A stretch of 24,545 nucleotides of DNA from an uncultured Oscillibacter sp. (GTDB lineage Bacteria > Bacillota > Clostridia > Oscillospirales > Oscillospiraceae): contig UQUC01000027.1 of assembly GCA_900544105.1 (NCBI GenBank), positions 1-24,545 on the forward strand, in the 5' to 3' direction. Below the pieces are notes generated by a model, which saw only the letters and a program-made list of their open reading frames with translations, did not search any database and was not told the origin of the DNA. A program made the position numbers and the translations under genes. Position 1 is the first letter of the stretch; every line of letters begins with the position of its first letter. Below are positions 13,323 through 21,279 of the stretch, one piece after another.

Positions 13323-16223
13323 TTACTGATTGTAATTCTGCATTCTCCACACAATAGCGGAGACCTGGCCGCGGGTCAGGGTGTTGTTGGGCTTATAGGC
13401 GGTGGTGCCATTGGAGAAATAGCCCTCAATGATGCCGGCGGCATTCAGCGCCTGCACATAGACGTCATTGGTGTCGGTAAAGGGCTTCTTGCTGGGCAAA
13501 CCGCTGGTAGAAAGCTTCAACGCCTTGGCAGCGATCTGCGCGATCTGCAAACGGGTGATGGGCCCGTTCAGCTTGGGATTGCCGGATACCAGGCCGGTAG
13601 CCTTAGCCTTCGCCAGATAGCCGCTGAAGGTGCTGTCCTTCACCGTGGGGGCCTGCTCGCCATAGCCCGCTGCCAGCATGATGAGCTTCAGGGCCGCGCC
13701 GTAAGTAATGGTATTCTTCTCCTGGAACGTTCCGTTACCGTAACCGGAGATCACATCGGCTCCGGCAAGCTCTGTAACATACTTATAGCACCAGGTGGAT
13801 GTGGAGATATCCGTAAATCTCTCCATGTTGCCCACCACACCGATGGAGACCACACCGGCACCCAAAGCAGCGCCATCGCTGTCCAAAGCTACATAAGGAA
13901 TGGTGACAGAACCGGTGAACCCGCTCTTGGGAACAAAGCGCAGCTGGTTCATAGAAACAATGCCATTACCATAGTTGTACGCACTGGTGACATCTGCCGC
14001 ATAAGAGCCTACATACAGAGCACCTGCTTTCACAGCAGGCAAGTCCAACAGCTGAATACTGGTAAGTCCAGCGCCGGTGGCAGTCTTCACCGCAGAATAT
14101 ACAGTGGAAGCCGGGAAGTTCACGGAAGTGCCCTTTGTGGTCACGCAGTAAACTTCAGACATGGGAGAAGTCGTCACGCTGATCAAAATCGTGCCGGAAA
14201 CAGTGGTGCCGCTGCTGCTGTATCCGGTAAAGCTGAAAGCTGTGCAGTAATTGCTCCCGCTGGGAATATAGGTCAGCTCAGAGAGGTCATATTCCGAAGC
14301 AGAAGCGGGGCTGTAAGAGAACACCACATTGCCTGCCGTGGTAGCGGTAAGCTGTGTTCTCTGCGCGGCGCCGTACTTACTGGTATTGTAATAATTGTAG
14401 TACAGGCTGCCGGTAGCAGGCACACCCGTCAAGGTCAAATACACCAAAGGCTCACCGGAGGCATACTTGCGGAAGAAACGGGCAATGTCGTTGGCATTGA
14501 TCTGCAAAGCAGTACCGGGAGTGGTGTTATAGCGAATATTACCAATATAACGAGGTGTCACAGTAGTGGTGATAGAAAGCGTACCACTGACCGTTTGATT
14601 GGTTTTGGTATCCTTTCCACCAAATGCGGTGAAGTTCAGCGTAACACTACCGGAGAAAGACTTGTCCGCGACAAAGCTCAGCTCCTCCAAATCGTAGTCA
14701 CCGTAGTCGCTGTCATCATAATAGAACTTGTTGTCGCGGAGATCAGAACGGGAAAAGGCGGTCTCGCTCTTCTTGCCGTACCGGGAGTAAATCGTACCGG
14801 CATCGTCAAAAGCACTGTCAGGCCGGCTGAACTCCACATATTTGAGACTGCCTGTACAACTGCTGTTGCTGTAAAACTTGTCGAAATCATCGGCATTGAA
14901 TTCGACCTTCTCACCGGCCTTCACCGTATAGGTGATATCACTCTTAGCAGAGTCACTTTTACCGGAGGTAATGATCAGTGTAGCGGTAGTCGTCTGATCA
15001 TCCTTGCCGCTCTTTCCGCCGTAAAGGGTAAACTGAAGGGTCATGCTGCCAGAGAAGGATTTTTCTGCAACAAAGCTCAGCTCATTCAGATCATAGTCAC
15101 CGTAATCGCTATCCTCATAATAGAACTTGTTGCTGCTCAGGCCAGAGCGGGTGAATTCCTCTTCGTTCCGCTTGCCATACCGGAAGTAAACGGCGCCGTT
15201 TGCATAATCGGAACTACTGGGACGATCAAACATCACATATTTGAGGCTTCCTGTGCAGCGGCTGTTCGCATAGATCTTCTCGAAATCCGCATCATTGAAA
15301 GCAACTTCTTCGCCAGCTTTCACTGTATAAGTGATGTCGCCCTTGGTACTGGCGGAAGATCCGCTCTTGGAAACCTCCAGCACCAACGTACCATCAGCAC
15401 TGTCCTTCTTTCTTTCACCATAAACGGTAAAGCTGATTTCCACGCGGTCTTCAGATGCAGACTTGATCGCCGCCAAAGTCAGGCGCTTGATCGGATCGTC
15501 TCCGTAATCAGAATCGTCCTTATAGAACTTTTGGGTCACCAGCTCAGCGCGGTTCATCGCTTCCCCACGGCAGGCAATATAACCACTGAAATTCTTATAC
15601 TTGCTGGTGGAAGAGCTGAACGTCACATACTTGAAATTACCGGAACAATGATCATCATAATACTGTTCGAAATCATCTACATCAAAGGCGGTCTCCTCGC
15701 CAGGCTTCACCGTATAGGTGATGTCACCCTTGGAGGAACCGGAACCGCCGCCGACTTTAATATCCATCGTGCCATACACATAGCAATCCCGGTCTTTGCC
15801 GCAGATCTTGAATCTTAGCCGGAGTGTACCGCTGTCGGCCCGGCGGTTGGCTTCAAAGGTCAGGTCATCCAACGCGTAATCCACATCTTTGGGCACATCA
15901 TTGCTGTCATAATAGAACCAGGTGTTATCCAACGCGCTCTCATCAAGGCTGATGGTCTTGTCACGATAATTTTTAGCGGTCAGATAACCATAGTCATCCA
16001 GATCATCGTAATCGGTAAATACAATGTAGCTTGGATTTTCACCGCTATACTCATTTCGATAGAGGGAACGGAAGTCCCGCTTGCTGAAGGACACAGATTC
16101 ACCCCTATCCACTTCATAGGTCAAATCCGCCGAGGAACGGGCGGACACGGCCGGGACCATCGTCATGACCATGACCAATGTCAGCAGGAAGGCTGGAAAC
16201 CGTTTTCTGAAAAATCGTCTCAT
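13323..16223 (-). CDS. Secreted S-layer-homology protein with six tandem ~130-residue modules
   Basis: This 966-residue protein has a Sec signal peptide (basic MRRFFRKRF start, hydrophobic core, likely cut after AVSA near residue 28). Six beta-rich modules follow at about residues 33, 166, 292, 425, 558 and 686. Modules 2-4 share DITYTVK-GE, a C-G-KYV-F block, and an acidic DSDYGD segment before an L-L/F-A strand; modules 5 and 6 are diverged and less acidic. From about 799 to the end there are two clear SLH repeats plus a more diverged one (FTDISTSTWCYKYV, PFTDTNDVYVQALNAAG, TRGQVSAIVWRM), which anchor proteins to cell-wall polymers. So it is probably surface-bound, perhaps an S-layer or adhesive protein. 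AGGAGG lies 6 bases before the ATG. No function beyond anchoring can be read from the modules. Confidence 0.92.
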   Translation of the reverse strand: MRRFFRKRFPAFLLTLVMVMTMVPAVSARSSADLTYEVDRGESVSFSKRDFRSLYRNEYSGENPSYIVFTDYDDLDDYGYLTAKNYRDKTISLDESALDNTWFYYDSNDVPKDVDYALDDLTFEANRRADSGTLRLRFKICGKDRDCYVYGTMDIKVGGGSGSSKGDITYTVKPGEETAFDVDDFEQYYDDHCSGNFKYVTFSSSTSKYKNFSGYIACRGEAMNRAELVTQKFYKDDSDYGDDPIKRLTLAAIKSASEDRVEISFTVYGERKKDSADGTLVLEVSKSGSSASTKGDITYTVKAGEEVAFNDADFEKIYANSRCTGSLKYVMFDRPSSSDYANGAVYFRYGKRNEEEFTRSGLSSNKFYYEDSDYGDYDLNELSFVAEKSFSGSMTLQFTLYGGKSGKDDQTTTATLIITSGKSDSAKSDITYTVKAGEKVEFNADDFDKFYSNSSCTGSLKYVEFSRPDSAFDDAGTIYSRYGKKSETAFSRSDLRDNKFYYDDSDYGDYDLEELSFVADKSFSGSVTLNFTAFGGKDTKTNQTVSGTLSITTTVTPRYIGNIRYNTTPGTALQINANDIARFFRKYASGEPLVYLTLTGVPATGSLYYNYYNTSKYGAAQRTQLTATTAGNVVFSYSPASASEYDLSELTYIPSGSNYCTAFSFTGYSSSGTTVSGTILISVTTSPMSEVYCVTTKGTSVNFPASTVYSAVKTATGAGLTSIQLLDLPAVKAGALYVGSYAADVTSAYNYGNGIVSMNQLRFVPKSGFTGSVTIPYVALDSDGAALGAGVVSIGVVGNMERFTDISTSTWCYKYVTELAGADVISGYGNGTFQEKNTITYGAALKLIMLAAGYGEQAPTVKDSTFSGYLAKAKATGLVSGNPKLNGPITRLQIAQIAAKALKLSTSGLPSKKPFTDTNDVYVQALNAAGIIEGYFSNGTTAYKPNNTLTRGQVSAIVWRMQNYNQ
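13830..16127 (-). repeat. Six tandem modules, ~380-400 bp each, within the SLH gene
   Basis: Module starts are spaced 126-133 codons apart. Modules 3 and 4 are the most alike at DNA level; for example the segments near 14660-14730 and 15070-15130 encode almost the same acidic stretch with only scattered changes. This points to expansion by duplication, and makes the gene prone to copy-number change by recombination and to misassembly. Confidence 0.8.
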
Positions 16224-16301
16224 AGAATACCTCCTAAATTCAGATCCGCATCTATGTACATCTGTATAAACCTACCATAACGGAAAGTTGCTCTGTAATC
16301 A

Positions 16302-16319
16302 TGAACAAATTGTGAACAA
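16302..16319. promoter_or_regulatory. Direct repeat TGAACAA spaced 11 bp upstream of the SLH gene
   Basis: Two perfect TGAACAA copies begin at 16302 and 16313, one helical turn apart, ~80 bp before the SLH start. This layout is typical of sites bound by OmpR-type response regulators. No convincing -35/-10 pair for the SLH gene is seen in 16224-16340, so the site may belong to an activated promoter. Confidence 0.4.
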
Positions 16320-16462
16320 GACGCTACAATCCGGTTAAATTTCACAATCGCAGCCTGTGGAAACATGCCTCATTACGACAGACTTTTCCGCAGTCCATAA
16401 CGGCCTCTCCGCCAGCTCTACGATCTAAACTGACCGCCTTCTCATTTCTGAAGAAAAGTGGT

Positions 16463-16491
16463 TTGTATTTCCAAAAGATATCTGCTATAAT
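16463..16491 (+). promoter_or_regulatory. Sigma-A-type promoter of the molybdenum cluster
   Basis: TTGTAT (16463-16468) and a perfect TATAAT (16486-16491) are 17 bases apart. Transcription should begin near 16498, giving a ~110-base leader before moaA. Confidence 0.75.
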
Positions 16492-16497
16492 AAAGGT

Positions 16498-16607
16498 CAA
16501 CCTTATGGAAAAAGTGGCAGGCTCAATTAAGCCAAAGCCGGACTCTGTTTTCAGCAGCCCCCCAGAATTGCTCTGGAATACGACCATGAATGATAGGAAG
16601 TTGTGAA
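16498..16607 (+). promoter_or_regulatory. Structured 5' leader of the molybdenum cluster
   Basis: The leader contains hairpin GGCT/AGCC at 16520-16533 and hairpin CCAGA/TCTGG at 16562-16576, with a CAGCCCCCC run between them. The moaA ribosome binding site AGGAAG (16595-16600) lies at its end. Molybdenum-cofactor operons are often controlled by a leader RNA (the Moco motif), but I could not match this sequence to that consensus by eye. Confidence 0.45.
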
Positions 16608-17552
16608 ATGATCGATCAATATGGCCGGACAATTGATTATCTGCGGCTGTCGGTAACGGACCTTTGCAATTACCGGTGCCAATACTGTATGCCGGCGGGC
16701 GGTGTGGAAAAAGGCCCACACGGGGCCGTCCTCTCTGTGGAGGAATACGGTGAGATCGCTCGTGCGGCGGTGAAGCTGGGGGTCCAGAAGATCCGTTTGA
16801 CCGGCGGAGAACCGCTGGTGCGCCGGGGAATTTTGAATATCTGCCGGACCCTGCGGGCCATCCCGGAATTAAAGGAGCTATGCCTTACCACCAACGGCAG
16901 TCTGCTGCCGGAATTGGCCCGTCCCCTGCGGGAGGCCGGAGTGGATCGGCTGAACATCAGTCTGGATACCCTGCGGCCGGAGCGATTCCGGGAAATCACC
17001 CGCCGGGGAGATCTGGATGACGTTTTTGCGGGCATCCGGGCAGCGGAGGATGCCGGGTTTCAGAATCTAAAGCTGGACACCGTGCTGATGGGCGGCGTGA
17101 ATGATGACGAGATCGGATGCTTTCTGAATTTGACGAAGGAACACCCCTGGGAGGTGCGGTTCATTGAACTGATGCCTATGGGACCGTGCGCCGGATGGCC
17201 AAAGGAACGATTCCTGCCGGTGACTGAGATTTTGGATCGTTTCCCGGAGCTGGAGAAGATCGCGCCTAATGGCGTGACCCGGCGGTATCGTCTGCCGGAA
17301 GCCGTGGGAACTGTGGGGTTGATCGCCCCCATGAGCCACGAGTTCTGCGGCGACTGCCGCCGCATCCGGGTAACGGCGGACGGCAAGCTGAAGGGCTGCC
17401 TTCATAGCCGGGAGGAAATCCCCCTCCGGGGGCTTCACGGTGCGGAGCTGGAAGCAGCCCTTTATCGGGGCATCCAGCAAAAGCCAAGAAGTCATCACCT
17501 CACGGAACATGCCAGTGATACGCCCCGGACCATGAATGAGATCGGAGGCTGA
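16608..17552 (+). CDS. moaA: GTP 3',8-cyclase MoaA
   Basis: MoaA is a radical SAM enzyme that converts GTP to 3',8-cyclo-7,8-dihydro-GTP, the first committed step of molybdopterin synthesis. The N-terminal cluster cysteines are C20, C24 and C27 (CNYRCQYC), followed by LTGGEPL. The second, substrate-binding cluster is in EFCGDCRRIRV and GCLHS. The protein ends in GG, the conserved tail needed for activity. ATG 16608 is chosen over an in-frame ATG 18 bases earlier because AGGAAG is well placed for it and MIDQYGRTIDYLRLSVTD is the usual MoaA start. The 314-residue length is normal. moaC starts three bases after its stop. Confidence 0.96.
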   Translation: MIDQYGRTIDYLRLSVTDLCNYRCQYCMPAGGVEKGPHGAVLSVEEYGEIARAAVKLGVQKIRLTGGEPLVRRGILNICRTLRAIPELKELCLTTNGSLLPELARPLREAGVDRLNISLDTLRPERFREITRRGDLDDVFAGIRAAEDAGFQNLKLDTVLMGGVNDDEIGCFLNLTKEHPWEVRFIELMPMGPCAGWPKERFLPVTEILDRFPELEKIAPNGVTRRYRLPEAVGTVGLIAPMSHEFCGDCRRIRVTADGKLKGCLHSREEIPLRGLHGAELEAALYRGIQQKPRSHHLTEHASDTPRTMNEIGG

Positions 17553-17555
17553 ACC

Positions 17556-18035
17556 ATGGGAGAACTGACCCATTTCAATGAGCAGGGCCGTGCCCGGATG
17601 GTGGATGTGACAGAAAAGGCCGTGACCCACCGGCGGGCCGTAGCCGCGGGAGAGATCCATGTTTCCCCGGAGACCATGACCCACATCAAAAACGGCACCA
17701 TGAAAAAGGGCGATGTGCTGGCGGTGGCGCAGGTGGCGGGTATTCAGGCCGCCAAGCACAACTGGGAGCTGATCCCCATGTGCCACCCTCTGCCCCTGAC
17801 GGGCATCGACATCACGTTCCGCCTGTCCGATGCGCCGTGCATGGTGGAAATTCAGGCCGCCGTCACCTGCACCGGCGTCACCGGCGTAGAGATGGAGGCA
17901 CTGACCGCCGTTTCCGTGGCGGCCCTCACCGTTTACGATATGTGCAAGGCGGTGCAGAAGGACATGGAGATCACCAACATCCGCCTGCTGGAAAAATCCG
18001 GCGGCAAGAGCGGAGACTATAAGCGAGAGGACTGA
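17556..18035 (+). CDS. moaC: Cyclic pyranopterin monophosphate synthase MoaC
   Basis: MoaC turns the MoaA product into cyclic pyranopterin monophosphate (precursor Z). The 159 residues are full length and contain MVDVTEKAVTHRRAVAAG near the start, the IPMCHPLPLTG motif, and GVEMEALTAVSVAALTVYDM, whose conserved residues form the active site between subunits. GGAGGCT before the ATG overlaps the moaA end, so the pair is tightly coupled. moaD and moaE, needed for the next step, are not in this window. Confidence 0.97.
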   Translation: MGELTHFNEQGRARMVDVTEKAVTHRRAVAAGEIHVSPETMTHIKNGTMKKGDVLAVAQVAGIQAAKHNWELIPMCHPLPLTGIDITFRLSDAPCMVEIQAAVTCTGVTGVEMEALTAVSVAALTVYDMCKAVQKDMEITNIRLLEKSGGKSGDYKRED

Positions 18036-18042
18036 TAGAACC

Positions 18043-18477
18043 ATGGCAAGGGTCGTATCCGTCAATATCAGCGAGAAAAAGGGAACGCTGAAAAAGCCCG
18101 TTCCGGAAATTGAATTGAAACTGCGTCACGGCATCGTGGGGGACGCCCACGCGGGCGACTGGCACCGCCAGATTTCTCTGCTGGCGGAGGAAAGCGTGGA
18201 CACCATGCGCCCCCGCTCCCCCATCGCTCTGGACCCCGGCGTATTCGCGGAGAACATCAATACGGAGGGCATCTACCTCAAGGGCCTGCCCGTGGGGACC
18301 CACCTGCGGATCGGTGAGACGGAGGTGGAGGTGACGCAGATCGGCAAGGAATGTCACAATGACTGCGCCATCAAACAGGCGGTAGGCAAGTGCGTCATGC
18401 CCACGGAGGGCATCTTCGCCGTGGTGGTAAAAGAGGGCGTTGTCAGGGCCGGAGATGAGATCGAGGTGCTGAAATGA
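18043..18477 (+). CDS. MOSC-domain protein (molybdenum cofactor sulfurase-like)
   Basis: This 144-residue protein is a stand-alone MOSC domain. The core includes LRHGIVGDAHAGDWHRQISLL, an FAENINTEG segment, and a cysteine-rich stretch GKECHNDCAIKQAVGKCVMP that in MOSC proteins can hold a reactive cysteine. MOSC domains bind or transfer sulfur on molybdenum cofactor, and members in this gene setting are thought to help mature sulfurated molybdoenzymes such as xanthine-dehydrogenase types. The substrate here is inferred from context only. It ends in a 4-base overlap with the next gene. Confidence 0.88.
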   Translation: MARVVSVNISEKKGTLKKPVPEIELKLRHGIVGDAHAGDWHRQISLLAEESVDTMRPRSPIALDPGVFAENINTEGIYLKGLPVGTHLRIGETEVEVTQIGKECHNDCAIKQAVGKCVMPTEGIFAVVVKEGVVRAGDEIEVLK

Positions 18478-19493
18478 AGCTGATTCGGACAGAGGAGGCC
18501 GTGGGACACGTGCTGTGCCACGACATGACCCAGATCATCAAGGATCAATATAAGGACGCCCGGTTCCGCAAGGGCCACATCGTCACGGAGGACGACATCC
18601 CCGTGCTGCTGAGCATGGGCAAGGAAAACCTGTACGTCTGGGAAATGACGCCGGGCATGGTCCATGAGAATGACGCGGCAGAGCGTCTGCTGGCCCTGTG
18701 CGGTCAGGAGAACATGGTCCGCAGCGAGGTGAAGGAGGGCAAGATCGAGCTGAAGGCCGCCTGTGACGGATTGTTCCGGGTGGACGGCCAGCGGCTCATC
18801 GCCGTCAACTCCCGGGAGGATGTGATGATCGCCACCCGGAAGGGCAATACCGCCGTGAAAAAGGGCGACAAGCTGGCGGGAATGCGGGTCATCCCTCTCA
18901 TCATCAAGGAGGAAACGCTGCAAGCCGCTGAGCAGGCAGCGGGCGTCGGCCCTCTATTGGAGCTGCTGCCCTATGTGAAGAAAACCGCCGCTATCGTGGC
19001 CACCGGCAGCGAGGTGAAGAAGGGGCTGATCCAGGACACCTTCACCCCGGTGGTGAAGGAGAAGCTGGCGGCCTACAGTATCGAGACCATCTCCGTTGCC
19101 TATTCCGGCGACGGCGTGGAAAACGTGGCCAACGCCATCAGCGAAGCCCGGAAAACCGGCGCGGACCTGATCCTGTGCACCGGCGGCATGAGCGTGGACC
19201 CGGATGACAACACCCCCAGCGGTATCCGGGCGAGCGGCGCCCGCATCGTCACCTACGGCGCGCCCGTGCTGCCCGGCGCCATGTTCCTGCTGGGCTATTT
19301 TGAGAACGGAACCCCCATCTGCGGCCTGCCCGGCTGCGTGATGTATGCCGGAGCAACCATTTTTGATCTGGCGCTTCCTCGGATCGCGGCGGGTGTGGAG
19401 ATGACGAAAGCGGACTTTGCCGTGATGGGCGAGGGCGGGCTGTGCCTTGGCTGCAAGCCCTGTCACTGGCCCAACTGCCCCTTCGGAAAATAA
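18474..19493 (+). CDS. Molybdopterin-binding protein, MoeA/MoaB-related, with a four-cysteine tail
   Basis: The 339-residue protein has a MoaB/MogA-type molybdopterin-binding fold in its C-terminal half (IVATGSEVKKG, then ILCTGGMSVDPDDNTPSGI and GLPGCVMYAG). The N-terminal half (HVLCHDMTQI, then KGHIV) is MoeA-like in its first segment but shorter. The last 16 residues carry four cysteines, C324, C327, C330 and C335 (CLGCKPCHWPNCPFGK), which look able to bind metal or an Fe-S cluster. It probably acts in late cofactor handling, such as molybdate insertion or delivery. True MoeA is ~400 residues, so I do not give that symbol. The start ATG overlaps the MOSC stop. Confidence 0.8.
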   Translation: MKLIRTEEAVGHVLCHDMTQIIKDQYKDARFRKGHIVTEDDIPVLLSMGKENLYVWEMTPGMVHENDAAERLLALCGQENMVRSEVKEGKIELKAACDGLFRVDGQRLIAVNSREDVMIATRKGNTAVKKGDKLAGMRVIPLIIKEETLQAAEQAAGVGPLLELLPYVKKTAAIVATGSEVKKGLIQDTFTPVVKEKLAAYSIETISVAYSGDGVENVANAISEARKTGADLILCTGGMSVDPDDNTPSGIRASGARIVTYGAPVLPGAMFLLGYFENGTPICGLPGCVMYAGATIFDLALPRIAAGVEMTKADFAVMGEGGLCLGCKPCHWPNCPFGK

Positions 19494-19499
19494 AAGTGA

Positions 19500-19521
19500 G
19501 AGCGCCCAAGTGCGCTCCTGC
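19500..19521 (+). terminator. Weak hairpin terminator before modA
   Basis: GAGCGC and GCGCTC pair around a six-base loop, followed by CTGCTTTT. The short T-run makes it at best partial, letting some transcription reach modABC. The rest of the 118-base gap to modA shows no strong promoter. Confidence 0.45.
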
Positions 19522-19611
19522 TTTTCAGAACCGTTCATCTCAATTAAGTATCACGCTTTACTCTGTAGAGTCGAGATAGATTTTTCATCGAATCAGAAAG
19601 GAAGAACCAAC

Positions 19612-20487
19612 ATGAAAAAGTATTTGTCTCTGCTGCTGGCCCTGTGCCTGACCCTGTCCCTCTCCGCCTGCGGCTCCAAGGTCGACACCAGTGTCGACGC
19701 CGCTGACGGTTCTCAGACGCAGGACAGCGCCCCTGCGGAAGCCCCTGCCGGTGATCCTGTGGAGCTGATCGTGTTCGCCGCCGCCTCTATGACGGAGACT
19801 ATGAACCAACTCAAGGAAATGTACGAGCAGAATGACCCCAGCGTGACCGTTACATACAACTTCGATTCCTCCGGCAAGCTGCTCACCCAGATCAAGGAGG
19901 GTGCGGACTGCGATCTGTTCATCTCCGCCGCACCCAAGCAGATGAATGCCATGGACGGCAGCCTGATCGGTGATGCCGAGAAGAACCCCGACGGCCTTGA
20001 CCTCATCGTCACTGACAGCCGTGTGGACCTGCTGGAAAACAAGGTGACGCTCACCGTTCCCGCCGGCAATCCCAAGGGCATTGAGAGCTTTGACCATCTG
20101 GCCGAGCTGCTGAAGAACGGCGATATGATGCTGGCCATCGGCAACAGCGACGTGCCTGTGGGCCAGTACTCCCTGAAGATCTTCAACTACTACGGCATCG
20201 ACGAGACCGCCGTCGCGGATAAGCTGACCTATGGCAACAACGTGAAGGAGGTTGCCTCTCAGGTCAGCGAGGGCGCTGTGGACTGCGGCATCATCTACGC
20301 CACCGACGCCCACTCCGCCGGTCTGACGGTGGTGGAAAGCGCCACTGCCGAGATGTGCGGTCAGGTCATCTACCCCGCCGCCGTGCTCAAGGGAGACAAG
20401 GAGGATGCCGCCCAGGACTTCCTGGCCTATCTCCAGACCGACGCGGCCATGACCGTGTTTGAGTCCGTGGGCTTCTCCGCCGCTTGA
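19612..20487 (+). CDS. modA: Molybdate ABC transporter substrate-binding lipoprotein ModA
   Basis: ModA captures molybdate (and tungstate) outside the membrane and delivers it to ModBC. The 291-residue protein begins with a lipoprotein signal, lipobox LSAC with the acylated Cys at residue 20, then an acidic/alanine linker. The mature part starts VELIVFAAASMTETMNQL, the ModA oxyanion-site pattern, and later has FDSSGKLLTQI, DLFISAAPKQM, and GIIYATDAHSAG. ATG 19612 follows AAAGGAAG. Its position before a permease and an ATPase, inside a molybdopterin block, makes the molybdate role likely; tungstate selectivity cannot be ruled out. Confidence 0.94.
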   Translation: MKKYLSLLLALCLTLSLSACGSKVDTSVDAADGSQTQDSAPAEAPAGDPVELIVFAAASMTETMNQLKEMYEQNDPSVTVTYNFDSSGKLLTQIKEGADCDLFISAAPKQMNAMDGSLIGDAEKNPDGLDLIVTDSRVDLLENKVTLTVPAGNPKGIESFDHLAELLKNGDMMLAIGNSDVPVGQYSLKIFNYYGIDETAVADKLTYGNNVKEVASQVSEGAVDCGIIYATDAHSAGLTVVESATAEMCGQVIYPAAVLKGDKEDAAQDFLAYLQTDAAMTVFESVGFSAA

Positions 20488-20507
20488 CCGAGAACTATTT
20501 CTGAAAA

Positions 20508-20559
20508 GACCGACGGCAAACTGCTCGCCCGCCGCTGATACGGCGGCGGGCCGTCGGTC
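20508..20559 (+). other. Large hairpin between modA and modB
   Basis: GACCGACGG (20508-20516) pairs exactly with CCGTCGGTC (20551-20559), and CCCGCCG pairs with CGGCGGG inside it, with an 11-base bulge on the left side. No U-run follows, and AGGAGG for modB comes 20 bases later. Such a hairpin can protect the modA end of the message from decay and give more binding protein than permease. Confidence 0.7.
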
Positions 20560-20589
20560 CTCCATCCCTTCCCCCTCAGGAGGTAACTT

Positions 20590-21279
20590 ATGGACCTGTT
20601 TCCCCTATGGAACTCGCTGCGTGTTGCGGCTATTTCCACGGTGATCGTCTTTTTCGCCGGGATCTTCGCGGCGTACTATATCGCCCGCCTGCCCCGGCTG
20701 GTGAAGGGCGTTCTGGACGTGGTGCTGACACTGCCGCTGGTGCTGCCCCCCACTGTCATCGGCTATCTGCTGCTGCGGCTGCTGGGACCAAAGCGGATCC
20801 TTGGCGCGTGGCTGCTGCGTCATTTCGGCGTAAAGGTGGTGATGACCTGGTGGTCCGCTATTTTTGCCACCGCCGTGGTGATCTTCCCCCTGATGTACCG
20901 CACCGCCCGCGGAGCCTTCGAATCCTTTGACGAGACGCTGGACTACTCTGGGCAGACCCTTGGCCTTTCCAACGCCTATATTTTCTGGCACATCCGGATG
21001 CCCTGCTGCCGACAGGGGATCTTAGCGGGAACGGTGCTGGCCTTCGCCCGGGCTCTGGGTGAATACGGCGCTACCAGCATGATCGCCGGGTACACCCCTG
21101 GTAAGACCGCCACCATCTCCACCACGGTCTACCAGCTTTGGCAGACCAGCAACGACGCGCTGGCTATGAAATGGGTAATGGTCAACCTAAGCATCTCCGC
21201 CGTGGTGCTGCTGACGGTGAATATGCTGGAACGCCGGGACTTTCTGATGTCCGGCGGGAAAAGGAGGGGGACGGCGTGA
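20590..21279 (+). CDS. modB: Molybdate ABC transporter permease ModB
   Basis: This 229-residue membrane protein has about five or six hydrophobic helices. It shows the ABC-importer coupling segment as ALGEYGATSMIAGYTPGKT, close to the ModB/CysW EAA-type loop, preceded by LPLVLPPTVIGYLLLRLLG, a phrase typical of ModB. It forms the channel through which ModA-bound molybdate enters, driven by ModC. AGGAGGT lies 6 bases before its ATG. Its TGA overlaps the GTG start of modC, so the two are coupled. Confidence 0.94.
   Translation: MDLFPLWNSLRVAAISTVIVFFAGIFAAYYIARLPRLVKGVLDVVLTLPLVLPPTVIGYLLLRLLGPKRILGAWLLRHFGVKVVMTWWSAIFATAVVIFPLMYRTARGAFESFDETLDYSGQTLGLSNAYIFWHIRMPCCRQGILAGTVLAFARALGEYGATSMIAGYTPGKTATISTTVYQLWQTSNDALAMKWVMVNLSISAVVLLTVNMLERRDFLMSGGKRRGTA

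Noticed and set aside
13209..15818. 869-residue plus-strand reading frame antisense to the SLH gene
   Set aside because: It mirrors the repeats of the SLH gene, has no start signal, and runs through the terminator at 13265-13290; the minus-strand protein has a signal peptide, modules and SLH domains.
16498..16560. c-di-GMP (GEMM-I) riboswitch in the moaA leader
   Set aside because: An AACC...AAAGCC pattern hints at it, but the spacing and stem between these parts do not fit the consensus and the gene context is wrong.
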